Shown here: positions 35,476-43,607 of the stretch, piece after piece | How positions within the stretch are numbered: the stretch's first letter is position 1 | Layout of the letters: every line of letters begins with the position of its first letter | Assembly: GCA_027486555.1 (NCBI GenBank) | Contig: JAIXOX010000041.1 | Location: 1 to 64,000 of the forward strand | Direction of reading: 5' to 3' | DNA: 64,000 nt | From: Comamonadaceae bacterium | GTDB lineage: Bacteria; Pseudomonadota; Gammaproteobacteria; Burkholderiales; Burkholderiaceae_C | Notes under the pieces: model-generated | The model's database searches: none | Seen by the model: only the letters and a program-made list of their open reading frames with translations | Told to the model about the DNA's origin: nothing | Translations under genes and position numbers: made by a program

Positions 35476-35831
35476 GCCCGGTTTCCCTTTTTAGCGTCAT
35501 GGACGAAGACGTTGCCGTCAAGGCCCTGGCGGCTTTGGCGCAAAGTTCTCGCCTGAAGGTGTTTCGCGCCATTTTGGGCACAGGCCCTCAGGGTATTCAG
35601 CCCGGTCAGCTGTCTGCAGCGCTCGACATTCCCGCCAATACCTTGTCCTTTCACCTCAAAGAATTGCAACACGCGGCTTTGGTCAGCGTGCAACGCGAGG
35701 GCAGATTTTTGCGCTACCGCGCCGATTTGCAGGCCATGCAAAGCTTGATGGACTTTTTGACAGCGCACTGCTGTCAGGGTGTGCCCTGCGGCAACACGCT
35801 CAATCTGACTTGTGATTCACGTCAAGTTTGA
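35472..35831 (+). CDS. arsR: ArsR-family arsenic-responsive repressor
   Basis: A 119-residue winged-helix repressor (ALAQSSRLKVFRAIL, then TLSFHLKELQHAALVSVQREGRFLRY). Cysteines at about 100, 101, 106 and 114 near the C-terminus probably bind As(III). Unlike many ars operons the regulator is the last gene. It overlaps arsJ by 4 bp, so expression is coupled. Confidence 0.9.
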   Translation: MSPVSLFSVMDEDVAVKALAALAQSSRLKVFRAILGTGPQGIQPGQLSAALDIPANTLSFHLKELQHAALVSVQREGRFLRYRADLQAMQSLMDFLTAHCCQGVPCGNTLNLTCDSRQV

Positions 35832-35869
35832 GCCGTCTGCCTTGTTGCAAGAAAGCCGACAGACGGCTC
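35830..35869 (+). terminator. hairpin after arsR
   Basis: GAGCCGTCTG (35830-35839) pairs with CAGACGGCTC (35860-35869) around a 20-nt loop. The left arm overlaps the arsR stop codon. The T-run is weak. Confidence 0.6.
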
Positions 35870-35900
35870 TGGTTCGATGCGGTGATCTGCACACCTAAAG

Positions 35901-35929
35901 CGTCATTTATTTTTCACACTTTCGTCACA
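35901..35929 (+). promoter_or_regulatory. triple Pho-box-like repeat upstream of ppx
   Basis: Three half-sites in exact 11-bp phase: CGTCATT (35901-35907), TTTCACA (35912-35918) and CGTCACA (35923-35929). They lie about 40 bp before the ppx start codon and face it. Confidence 0.65.
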
Positions 35930-35966
35930 TAATCAGCATTTCGCCTGTTAACGCTGGTCAAACCGC

Positions 35967-37469
35967 ATGCAAACCAAGTCTCTCTACGCCGCCATCGATC
36001 TGGGCTCCAACAGTTTTCGGCTAGAAATTGGCCAAATGGACGCCGGTCAATTGCGCCGTGTGGAATACATCAAAGAAACCGTGCGCCAAGGCAACGGACT
36101 TGATGCGGAACGCAACTTGACCGAGGACGCCATGGCACGAGGCTGGGAATGTCTGGCGCGTTTTGCTGAACGCATCGCAGGCTTCAACCCCAGCCAAGTG
36201 CGTGCTGTGGCCACGCAAACCCTTCGCGAAGCGCGCAACCGCGATGTGTTTTTGACCAAAGCCAAGATCCTGTTAGGGTTCCCCATCGAGGTCATCGCCG
36301 GAAAAGAAGAAGCAAGGTTGATTTATTTAGGCGTCTCGCACCTGCTTCCGCAATCGACTGAACGGCGTTTGGTGGTCGACATTGGAGGACGTTCGACCGA
36401 AATGATTTTGGGCCAACACGAAAGCGCCAGCACATTGGAGTCTTATCGGGTCGGCAGCGTCGGCTGGTCCATGAAATACTTTGCGGATGATCTGTGGACC
36501 CCTTCTGCGTTCAAAGCTGCCGAAATCGGTGCCAAAGCGGTGCTTGACGAAGCACAAATTTTGTTCAGTCGCCAACATTGGGACAAATGTTACGGCTCTT
36601 CTGGCACCGTGGGTGCAGTGTCTGACGTGCTGAGCGCAGCAGGTTGGCCCGAGGGCAAAGTCACCCGTGAAGGCTTGTCTTGGCTCAAAGAGAGATTGCT
36701 CAAGGCCCAGAAACCTGAAAACTTGCGCATCGAAGGTGTCAAAGAAGACCGAAAACCCGTCATTGGGGGGGGCTTGGCTGTTTTGCAAGCTGTGTTTGAT
36801 TTATTGCAAATCGACGAAATGCAGGCGGCACAAGGTGCGCTGCGCCACGGTGCCTTGTACGACCTGATTGAGCGTGAGGGCATGCACGATGTACGCTCCT
36901 CCATGGTGGATTGGTTGGCTCAGCGTTTTGGCACCGACAAACTGCAAGCCGAACGGGTGTCACGCACCGCTCAACATATGCTGCTAGCACTGATACCCGC
37001 TTCTTCAGACATGCCCAGTGCTGAACGCCAACGCTATTTGCAAAAGCTCCTTTGGGCCTGCCAGTTGCACGAAATCGGCATGCGCATTTCGCACAGCGAT
37101 TACCACAAACACGGTGCCTACATTCTGGACAACACCGACTTGCAGGGCTTCACTCTGGACGAGTTGCACAGGCTCAGTCAACTGGTACTGGGACACAGAG
37201 GCAAACTGCGCAAGCTGGAATCCGAACTTGAAGAAACCAGCTTTGTGCGTCAACTCATGGCACTGCGTGTGGCAGTGATTTTGTGCCACGCCCGGCGTGA
37301 CCCCGACCTGTCGGGGTTGAGCATGGTCTGCGATGTACAACGCCGAACAGCGCAATTGACCATGGAAGCAGACTGGGCTGAACTCTGGCCCCAATCGGCC
37401 CATTTGCTGCGCGAGGAAACCAGTGCATGGCTCAAAACGGATTGGACGTTTCAAATCAACATGAACTGA
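35967..37469 (+). CDS. ppx: exopolyphosphatase (Ppx/GppA family)
   Basis: A 500-residue enzyme of the sugar-kinase/actin-like fold that removes terminal phosphate from polyphosphate. Phosphate-loop motifs AAIDLGSNSFRLEIG (about 8-22) and VVDIGGRSTEMILG (about 140) are present, and GSSGTVGAVSDV follows. The C-terminal HD-like helical domain contains LHEIGMRISHSDYHKHGAYIL. Length fits Ppx. A GppA-type pppGpp hydrolase is the alternative, but the ppk1 neighbour favours Ppx. Confidence 0.93.
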   Translation: MQTKSLYAAIDLGSNSFRLEIGQMDAGQLRRVEYIKETVRQGNGLDAERNLTEDAMARGWECLARFAERIAGFNPSQVRAVATQTLREARNRDVFLTKAKILLGFPIEVIAGKEEARLIYLGVSHLLPQSTERRLVVDIGGRSTEMILGQHESASTLESYRVGSVGWSMKYFADDLWTPSAFKAAEIGAKAVLDEAQILFSRQHWDKCYGSSGTVGAVSDVLSAAGWPEGKVTREGLSWLKERLLKAQKPENLRIEGVKEDRKPVIGGGLAVLQAVFDLLQIDEMQAAQGALRHGALYDLIEREGMHDVRSSMVDWLAQRFGTDKLQAERVSRTAQHMLLALIPASSDMPSAERQRYLQKLLWACQLHEIGMRISHSDYHKHGAYILDNTDLQGFTLDELHRLSQLVLGHRGKLRKLESELEETSFVRQLMALRVAVILCHARRDPDLSGLSMVCDVQRRTAQLTMEADWAELWPQSAHLLREETSAWLKTDWTFQINMN

Positions 37470-37628
37470 AGCCGGGCAACAACAAACCGAAATCGCCAAG
37501 CCTGCAAACTCCGATCCCAACCATGTCAGGCAGACACCGAAGGGTCAACAGTATTCATTCGTCACTTGTTCATTTTCAAATAACGGTATAAACTGTATGC
37601 ACTGTTAATTTATGAAAGTGAAACTGTG

Positions 37629-38183
37629 ATGCAAAACATTGTCCCAACTGACGCCAGCACGACGCCAACTGGCGCGGAAACCCCAACGACCGCTGTCCAA
37701 AGCACAAGCTCCTCGGCCAAAGTTGCACCCAAGCAAGCCAGCAGCACAAAAAAGGATGGCGACCAAAACAAAGCCGCTGGAAATAACGTTACTGCAGCAC
37801 CAGCCGCCCCAAGCAAAGCCAAAACCAAAACGGTCCGCGCCCAGGTCAATTCACAGCCCGTGAAGGCCAAAACCTCCACACCAAAAGCCGAGACCAAAGC
37901 ACCAGCCAAAACCGTCAAACCCAAGGCCCCAAGTGCAGCACCAGCGAAAGCGCCCAAAGAGAAAAAAATCAAAGTGGTGCGTGACAGTTTCACTTTACCC
38001 AAAACAGAACTTTTGCAGGTTGCTGCCATGAAAAAACGGGCACTGGATTTGGGTGTGGATGTGAAAAAGAGCGAACTGATCCGCGCAGGACTTCAAGCTT
38101 TATCGGGTTTGGCAGAAGCTCCATTCAAAAAAGCCTTGGCCAGCATTCCCACCATCAAAACGGGCCGTCCGCCCAAAGACTAA
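37629..38183 (+). CDS. Lys/Ala/Pro-rich protein with C-terminal RHH-like domain
   Basis: A protein of about 184 residues with two parts. Residues 1-115 are low-complexity and rich in Lys, Ala, Pro, Thr and Ser, like histone H1 or AlgP tails. Residues 115-170 (VVRDSFTLPKTELLQVAAMKKRA, then KKSELIRAGLQALSGL) resemble a ribbon-helix-helix or phasin-like module seen, as I recall, in Burkholderiales proteins encoded near ppk and ppx. It ends in KTGRPPKD. ATG 37629 follows a GTGAAACTG leader. Possible roles are DNA or polyphosphate-granule binding; neither is shown by sequence alone. It converges on sixA. Confidence 0.75.
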   Translation: MQNIVPTDASTTPTGAETPTTAVQSTSSSAKVAPKQASSTKKDGDQNKAAGNNVTAAPAAPSKAKTKTVRAQVNSQPVKAKTSTPKAETKAPAKTVKPKAPSAAPAKAPKEKKIKVVRDSFTLPKTELLQVAAMKKRALDLGVDVKKSELIRAGLQALSGLAEAPFKKALASIPTIKTGRPPKD

Positions 38184-38187
38184 AAAC

Positions 38188-38649
38188 CTACAGTTTTTCT
38201 GGACACGTCACGGCAATGAGCAGGGTTTGACTTTGCCCCTCTCGACAGCGGTGACGTAGCCACCAAACTGATGACTTTCGAATCGTGCATGCGGGCTCTG
38301 GCATGCTCAAAAGATGGGCCACCAAACCACCCAAGGCAGGCTGGTGGCCCACCATCAGTACCGGGTATTTGGCGTCAGGCCAACCTGCGGATTCCAACAA
38401 GTCTTGCACACATGCGCCTGGTGACAAAGCATCACGGATTTTGTATTTACGCCCCAAATAACGAACCGTTTGCTCGGCTCTGAGCGCTGGGCTGGTCAAA
38501 ATCCGGGTTCCTTGTGGCAGCTGGCGCTCAAGCCATTGAGCAGTCCGTTCAGCCTGTTTTTTGCCGCGCGGCGTCAAGACCCGCAACAAGTCATCCTCAC
38601 CGGCTTGTGCTTCATAGGCTTCGGCGTGTCGCCACACAATCAGATCCAT
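38188..38649 (-). CDS. sixA: SixA-like phosphohistidine phosphatase
   Basis: A 153-residue histidine phosphatase. The motif MDLIVWRHAEAYE has R7-H8 (the RHG-type phospho-acceptor), with SPALRAEQTVRYL and VGHQPALGGLVAHLL completing the active site. ATG 38649 lies 8 nt after GGAG; the longer upstream frame overlaps ppk1. It follows ppk1 on the minus strand with a 17-bp gap, so the two form an operon. Confidence 0.9.
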   Translation of the reverse strand: MDLIVWRHAEAYEAQAGEDDLLRVLTPRGKKQAERTAQWLERQLPQGTRILTSPALRAEQTVRYLGRKYKIRDALSPGACVQDLLESAGWPDAKYPVLMVGHQPALGGLVAHLLSMPEPACTIRKSSVWWLRHRCREGQSQTLLIAVTCPEKL

Positions 38650-38666
38650 GGCGCTCATCTCCTGTG

Positions 38667-40739
38667 TTAAGTGGCACCATAACGTTGCATCAGGGCGATT
38701 TGTGCACTGTGGCCCGGCGCTTTCAGACTGACCCGGTGGTACTGACCGTCCGGTGCCAGATCCCAGGCATCCCGCGCGTCGTGCAGGTAGGCTATCAAGC
38801 ACTCATCAATCAAGCGCTGACGAAGAACAGGATCCAGCACTGGCCAAGCCACCTCAATGCGACGTGTCATGTTGCGACTCATCCAATCGGCGCTGGACAA
38901 GTAAAGCGACTCATCCTGGTCTGCACAAAAATAAAAAACGCGAGAATGCTCGAGAAAACGACCAATGACCGAACGTACCCGGATGTTTTCACTGATTCCC
39001 AGCACACCGGCGGGCAGCATGCACGCACCTCGCACAATCAGATCAACCTTGGCCCCTTGTTGACCCGCTTGCAGCAATGCCTTGATCAATGGCACATCGG
39101 TCAAGGCATTCATCTTGATCACAATGCGTGCCTGAAGACCCTGCAAGGCAGCTTTTCCCACATCGGCAATGCGCGACAACATGTCTGCATGCAATTGAAA
39201 TGGGGCCACCAGCAAGCGCTTCATCTTGGGCAATTCACTCTGACTGGCCAAATGACCGAACAAATGGTCCATGTCCAAGGTCATTTCAGGATCAGCTGTC
39301 AAGTAACTGATGTCGGTATACAAAGAGGCCGTCTTGCGGTTGAAATTGCCCGTCGACATGTGGCCGTAACGCCACAAAGATCTCCCCTCCCTGCGGGTGA
39401 CCAGCAGCATCTTGGCATGGGTTTTGAGTCCCACAATGCCGTACACCACTTGCGCACCAATCGACTCCAATTGCTCAGCCCAATTGATGTTGGCCTCCTC
39501 GTCGAATCGGGCTTTGAGTTCGACCACGACCGTGACTTCCTTGCCACGCCTGACTCCCTCGCGCAGCAAATCCATCATCGTGGTGTCGCTGCCTGCCCGG
39601 TAAATGGTTTGTTTGATGGCCAATACTTGCGGATCCATGACGGCCTCTCGCAAAAAGGCCAAAACCCCATCGAAACTTTCAAACGGCTGGTGAATCATCA
39701 CATCGCCTGTTTTCAGCCGGTTAAAAATCGAGCCGTTTTGCGGCAACTGTGCAGGAAAACTCGCCTTGTAAGGCGGAAACAGCAATTCAGACGCATTGAT
39801 CAAATCGATCAACTGCATCAATCGCACCAAATTCACTGGACCATTGACGCGGTATACAGCGCGTTCGGGCAACTGAAATTCCTTGCGTAAAAAATCAACC
39901 AAACGAGGCGCACAGTTGGCCGACACTTCCAGGCGCACCGCTTGACCATAGTGTCGATGTTGCAAGCCCTGTCGCAAAGCCATGCGTAAATTGGCTATCT
40001 CATCTTCGTCAACGGCCAGTTCAGAATGTCTTGTCACGCGAAACTGTGAAAACTGCCCCACTTCACGCCCATGAAACAAATCAGCCAAGTGGGCCCGAAT
40101 CACACTCGACAGCAGCACGTAGGCCTTACTGCCACCGCACAACTTGGCCGGCAGCGGGATCAAACGGGGCAACACACGCGGCACTTTTACAATGGCAATT
40201 TCATTGGAGCGACCAAAGGCATCTTTACCTGACAACTGCACGATGAAATTCAATGATTTATTGGCCACCTGCGGAAAAGGATGCGCAGGGTCAAGCCCCA
40301 CGGGCACAAGCAAAGGCTGAACTTCTCGCTGGAAATAGCTGTGTACCCAACGCCGCTGCGCCACATTGCGCTCACCATGGGACAGGATCTGAATATTTTT
40401 GTTCTGCAAAGCAGGCAACAAAACATCGTTGTAAAGCACGTATTGGCGCTCGACCATGGCGCCAGCCTTTTCGGCAATTGCTGCCAAGGTCTGGTCGGTG
40501 TACTGACCGGATTTGAGTTGCTGCAAACTGCCCATCACATGGGGCTCTGCACGCACTTCAAAAAACTCATCCAAATTGGATGAAACAATGCACAAATAAC
40601 GCAATCGCTCCAGAACGGGTACATCGGACCTGTGTGCCCAGTCCAATACGCGCTCATTGAAGGCAAGAATACTCAGATCTCTGTCCAGTAAGCCCGAGAG
40701 GTCATCGTTCAAATCGTTTAATTTGCTTGGGTTGGACAT
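38667..40739 (-). CDS. ppk1: polyphosphate kinase 1
   Basis: A 690-residue enzyme that polymerises the gamma-phosphate of ATP into polyphosphate. The N-domain begins RDLSILAFNERVLDWA, and the catalytic core has FLREAVMDPQVLAIKQTIYRAG and GLKTHAKMLLVTRREG (the autophosphorylated histidine). The C-domain reads IRVRSVIGRFLEHSRVFYF and YLSSADWMSRNMTRRIEVAWP. These are standard Ppk1 blocks and the length is normal. I found no convincing Pho box in the 200 bp upstream. Confidence 0.97.
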   Translation of the reverse strand: MSNPSKLNDLNDDLSGLLDRDLSILAFNERVLDWAHRSDVPVLERLRYLCIVSSNLDEFFEVRAEPHVMGSLQQLKSGQYTDQTLAAIAEKAGAMVERQYVLYNDVLLPALQNKNIQILSHGERNVAQRRWVHSYFQREVQPLLVPVGLDPAHPFPQVANKSLNFIVQLSGKDAFGRSNEIAIVKVPRVLPRLIPLPAKLCGGSKAYVLLSSVIRAHLADLFHGREVGQFSQFRVTRHSELAVDEDEIANLRMALRQGLQHRHYGQAVRLEVSANCAPRLVDFLRKEFQLPERAVYRVNGPVNLVRLMQLIDLINASELLFPPYKASFPAQLPQNGSIFNRLKTGDVMIHQPFESFDGVLAFLREAVMDPQVLAIKQTIYRAGSDTTMMDLLREGVRRGKEVTVVVELKARFDEEANINWAEQLESIGAQVVYGIVGLKTHAKMLLVTRREGRSLWRYGHMSTGNFNRKTASLYTDISYLTADPEMTLDMDHLFGHLASQSELPKMKRLLVAPFQLHADMLSRIADVGKAALQGLQARIVIKMNALTDVPLIKALLQAGQQGAKVDLIVRGACMLPAGVLGISENIRVRSVIGRFLEHSRVFYFCADQDESLYLSSADWMSRNMTRRIEVAWPVLDPVLRQRLIDECLIAYLHDARDAWDLAPDGQYHRVSLKAPGHSAQIALMQRYGAT

Positions 40740-40944
40740 GGCTGATCATCAATGGTGAAAGTCCATTCTACGTATGAATCCAGTCATCTCAATAACAGTC
40801 TGTTGAATAAGGCCACAGACAATTTCGAGTCAGTTATTAACACAGTTCACGCTGCAAAAACTGTCAAATCTGTAGCCTGAACTTCGGCTTGATCTGAGTT
40901 GAATACTCAAAATGCAACAACGTACTCCATGCATTGAGTACAGC

Positions 40945-41901
40945 TCAAACTTGGTTAGCCAAACTGCGGTGTACAGGATCAACCGTGGCTTCCAGAGGCC
41001 ATGTGGCGCGGGTCAACATGACAGACTGATCGCCCCAATGAATGATTTCCAAACGCCCATCCATGTGTTCCACCAAGGCAGTGCGGCTTTCAACCCAGTC
41101 ACCGTCATTGCAATACAACACCCCGTTGACTTGGCGAATTTCAGCATGGTGAATATGCCCGCACACCACACCATCAAAACCACGACGCTGAGCTTCATGA
41201 GCCACAGCAACTTCGAAATCGCTGATGAAATTGACCGCTTTTTTAACCTTGAGCTTTAAATAAGCCGACAAAGACCAGTAACCCAGACCCATGCGGGCGC
41301 GAAAGCTGTTCAGATGGCGGTTCATTTTCAAGGTCAGCTCATACAACCAATCCCCCACATAGGCCAGCCATTTGGCAAACTGAATCACCCCATCAAAATG
41401 GTCGCCATGGACCACCCACAGCTTCATGCCCGCGGCAGTGGTGTGACAGGTATCGTGAACCACCTCTATCCCTCCAAACGCATGGCCGACAAAATGCCTG
41501 GCAAATTCATCGTGGTTGCCAGGCACATAAATCACACGGCAACCTTTGCGAGCGCGGCGCAACAATTTCTGAACCACGTCGTTGTGGCTTTGTGGCCAAA
41601 ACCAGCGGCGTCGCAATTGCCAACCATCCACGATGTCACCAACCAGGTAAAGACTTTCGCTGGTGTGGTGCTTTAAAAAATCAAGCAAAGCCTCGGCTTG
41701 AAAACCCGGGGTTCCAATGTGCAGGTCCGAAATGAAGACAGCCCGAAAACGTGTGCGACCATTGGGCGTGTCATCTTCATCTGCATCGGCTTGAGGTGAC
41801 ACAGTCAGTGATGAATTTTGGGGTAACAGTTGTGCCTGCGAGCCCGCAAATTGATCGTTCAAGGTTGGCGTTTTTTGCCCCATCAATGTGCCGAACATCA
41901 C
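40945..41901 (-). CDS. plcP: PlcP-like metallophosphoesterase (LpxH-type fold)
   Basis: A calcineurin-like phosphoesterase of 318 residues with metal-binding motifs FISDLHIGT (about 55), LVGDIVDGWQLRRRWFW, GNHDEFARHF, VVHGDHFDG and VCGHIHHAE. The long form with the region WPQSHNDVVQKLLRRARKG resembles PlcP, which cleaves phospholipids to diacylglycerol under phosphate starvation, more than the shorter LpxH. The first 45 residues are low-complexity. Its start overlaps the olsB stop codon (ATGA at 41898), which supports a shared lipid-remodelling role. LpxH activity remains the alternative. Confidence 0.78.
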   Translation of the reverse strand: MMFGTLMGQKTPTLNDQFAGSQAQLLPQNSSLTVSPQADADEDDTPNGRTRFRAVFISDLHIGTPGFQAEALLDFLKHHTSESLYLVGDIVDGWQLRRRWFWPQSHNDVVQKLLRRARKGCRVIYVPGNHDEFARHFVGHAFGGIEVVHDTCHTTAAGMKLWVVHGDHFDGVIQFAKWLAYVGDWLYELTLKMNRHLNSFRARMGLGYWSLSAYLKLKVKKAVNFISDFEVAVAHEAQRRGFDGVVCGHIHHAEIRQVNGVLYCNDGDWVESRTALVEHMDGRLEIIHWGDQSVMLTRATWPLEATVDPVHRSLANQV

Positions 41902-42743
41902 AATACATCCATCGAAAAATGTTTACGATAGCGTGCAGGCAAATCTGCCGTGCGCATCATCATCGGCAAGTCAGCGGTATTAAAGTCAGGATCCCAAGCT
42001 GGCGCGCCCAAGACCTTGGCACCCAAGCGCAAATAACCTTTGATCAGCGCAGGCGGCTCTACCTGCAAGTGGTGCTCCAAGGCCTCAACCGGCAATGCCA
42101 AGCGGGGCCGCACATGGTATTGAATCTCTGCCAAATGGGTTTGCCGCAGTTGGTGCCAAATGCTTGCTGCGGCATTGCCCGTGACCACTCCGTTGTGAAA
42201 CATGGGAATGCTGGCGCAACCGATCATCGTGTCCAGCCGATTGCGGTCCATGAACTCAAACAAGGCTCCCCACAATGCCATGATGACCCCGCCATGGCGG
42301 TAATCGGCGTGCACGCAACTGCGTCCAAGTTCAACCATGCGCTGGCGCATGTCACGCAGACGGGTCAAATCAAATTCTGTGTCACTGTAAGTGCTGCCTG
42401 CGCGCTTGGCCTGCGCAGGGGTGAGCACCCGGTAGGTACCAATCACCTGGCCGGTCGCAACGTCGCGAACCAGCAAATGCTCGCAATAGTCATCAAACAA
42501 ATCGATGTCATGGCCTTGCAATGTGTTGGGCAAGTTGGCACCCATTTCGGTCGCAAAAACCGAATACCTCAGTCTCTGCGCTTCACGAACTTCGTCTTGA
42601 TGTTGCGCCCAACCGACCGCAATGGTGCTCTGCATGCGCCGAGGCAAAAAATCAATGCCGGTTGCAGTTTGCCCCGGATGAAGTGACCCCCTGGGCATTT
42701 GAACTGGCGACAATGCAAAAGTGGGATTGGGCAGCTCTTTCAT
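41898..42743 (-). CDS. olsB: OlsB-like ornithine N-alpha-acyltransferase (GNAT fold)
   Basis: A 281-residue acyltransferase of the PF13444 type. The segment REAQRLRYSVFATEMGANL, then HDIDLFDDYCEHLLVRD and GQVIGTYRVLTP, is the standard start of OlsB/hemolysin-like acyltransferases. The second half reads VELGRSCVHADYRHGGVIMALW and PALIKGYLRLGAKVLGAPAWDPDFNTAD. OlsB joins a 3-hydroxy fatty acid to ornithine, the first step to phosphorus-free ornithine lipids. The second enzyme, OlsA, is not in this window. AAGGA lies 9 nt before ATG 42743. Confidence 0.85.
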   Translation of the reverse strand: MKELPNPTFALSPVQMPRGSLHPGQTATGIDFLPRRMQSTIAVGWAQHQDEVREAQRLRYSVFATEMGANLPNTLQGHDIDLFDDYCEHLLVRDVATGQVIGTYRVLTPAQAKRAGSTYSDTEFDLTRLRDMRQRMVELGRSCVHADYRHGGVIMALWGALFEFMDRNRLDTMIGCASIPMFHNGVVTGNAAASIWHQLRQTHLAEIQYHVRPRLALPVEALEHHLQVEPPALIKGYLRLGAKVLGAPAWDPDFNTADLPMMMRTADLPARYRKHFSMDVL

Positions 42744-42891
42744 GGTGACAATTCCTTGTTATTCATCCGTTGATCTTGCGCAGAGGTCATGACAAGAAAA
42801 AGTCTTTGTTGTTAAATTTGCGTGACTTCGAGCAAAAGCACAGGGTCCATCAACGGCACCAAAAGGCGACTCACCTCATGCTTGACTAAGC

Positions 42892-43029
42892 CTAAGCTGC
42901 CACTTTCACAGCTAACTGAGCACATGGCCATGCATGGACCCATGGCGTGTCGGGTTCAACTGGATATTGATGTTCGCCGCCTTGCCGATACAAACCAAGG
43001 GTGAATTCAGGACCGTTGTTTGTTTTCAT
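42892..43029 (-). CDS. small protein (45 aa), unannotated type
   Basis: A short ORF starting MKTNNGPEFTLGLYRQGG at 43029 with AGGA 5 nt upstream, ending KVAA. It is neutral and Trp/Pro/His-containing in the middle (DTPWVHAWPC), with no membrane segment. On its own strand a Pho-box-like repeat (43068 to 43051) lies about 20-40 bp upstream, the spacing expected for a PhoB-driven promoter. I do not recognise it. A chance ORF is possible, but ribosome site and repeat together are suggestive. Confidence 0.45.
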   Translation of the reverse strand: MKTNNGPEFTLGLYRQGGEHQYPVEPDTPWVHAWPCAQLAVKVAA

Positions 43030-43050
43030 GACTTCCTTTGATTTTGATGT

Positions 43051-43068
43051 GATGACCATGAGATGACT
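43051..43068 (-). promoter_or_regulatory. Pho-box-like repeat upstream of the 45-aa ORF
   Basis: On the minus strand AGTCATC, TCAT, GGTCATC spans 43068 to 43051, with two nearly identical 7-bp half-sites at an 11-bp period. Confidence 0.65.
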
Positions 43069-43083
43069 ACACCGACATACTTG

Positions 43084-43112
43084 AGTCATATTTCCTTCAC
43101 CAGCACGTCATG
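43084..43112 (+). promoter_or_regulatory. triple Pho-box-like repeat upstream of the phosphonate genes
   Basis: Half-sites AGTCATA (43084-43090), CTTCACC (43095-43101) and CGTCATG (43106-43112) repeat every 11 bp and face the phosphonate genes. With the minus-strand site at 43051-43068 this makes a divergent PhoB patch. Confidence 0.6.
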
Positions 43113-43133
43113 TAGAGCATTAACGATTAAAAC

Positions 43134-43607
43134 ATGCTCGAAAAACTTGCTGCCATTCGTGTGATCAATGCTTGTCAATCTTTCAACCCCAAGCGCAGGG
43201 CACCCTACGCTGTGGACTTGACCTTCGAATCAGGTCAATGTGTGGGATTGCTGGGTGCTTCGGTCTCAGGTAATTCCACCTTGCAACGCAGTTTGTGCGG
43301 CCTTGCGTGGATTGACGGCTTGAACAGTCAGGTTCAAATTTGGGGCAAGCGCCTTCCAAAATCTAAAAAACTCAGTGGCGGTGTTCGTCAATTGAGTACA
43401 AGCCTTGACCGTACTTTGCAGGAACATAACGATCTGTCAGACATTTTTGACTGCAGCACACACCAGACCCATCGCCACTTATCGGCTTGGCTGGAAAACT
43501 TGCGCATTGTGCCGCGTGATCCGCGCAGCAGCACTGCAGGATTTGATCAAGGCCATCTGGCGCTAGGATCGACCCTGTACAGCAACAATTTAGGAAGAAC
43601 AAGATGA
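43134..43607 (+). pseudogene. decayed phosphonate ABC-transporter ATPase (phnC-like) remnant
   Basis: An ORF of 157 codons. Its first part follows an ABC ATPase (AVDLTFESGQCVGLLGASVSGNSTLQRSLCGLAWIDG), in the style of PhnC. The Walker A lysine is replaced by asparagine (GNST in place of GKST), the Q-loop is unrecognisable, and the signature and Walker B are missing. In another frame the last stretch before the TAG at 43564 reads RAAALQDLIKAIWR, perhaps the end of a second lost gene. Functional ATPases are about 250-280 residues, so this is a remnant. It lies in front of the FAD oxidase and phnX. Confidence 0.7.

Noticed and set aside
40740-40944. Pho box upstream of ppk1
   Set aside because: Several TGTC-like words occur, but none forms a convincing 7-4-7 repeat facing ppk1.
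42744-42830. Pho box upstream of olsB-plcP
   Set aside because: Isolated GTCATG-type half-sites exist but no second half-site lies at the 11-bp spacing.
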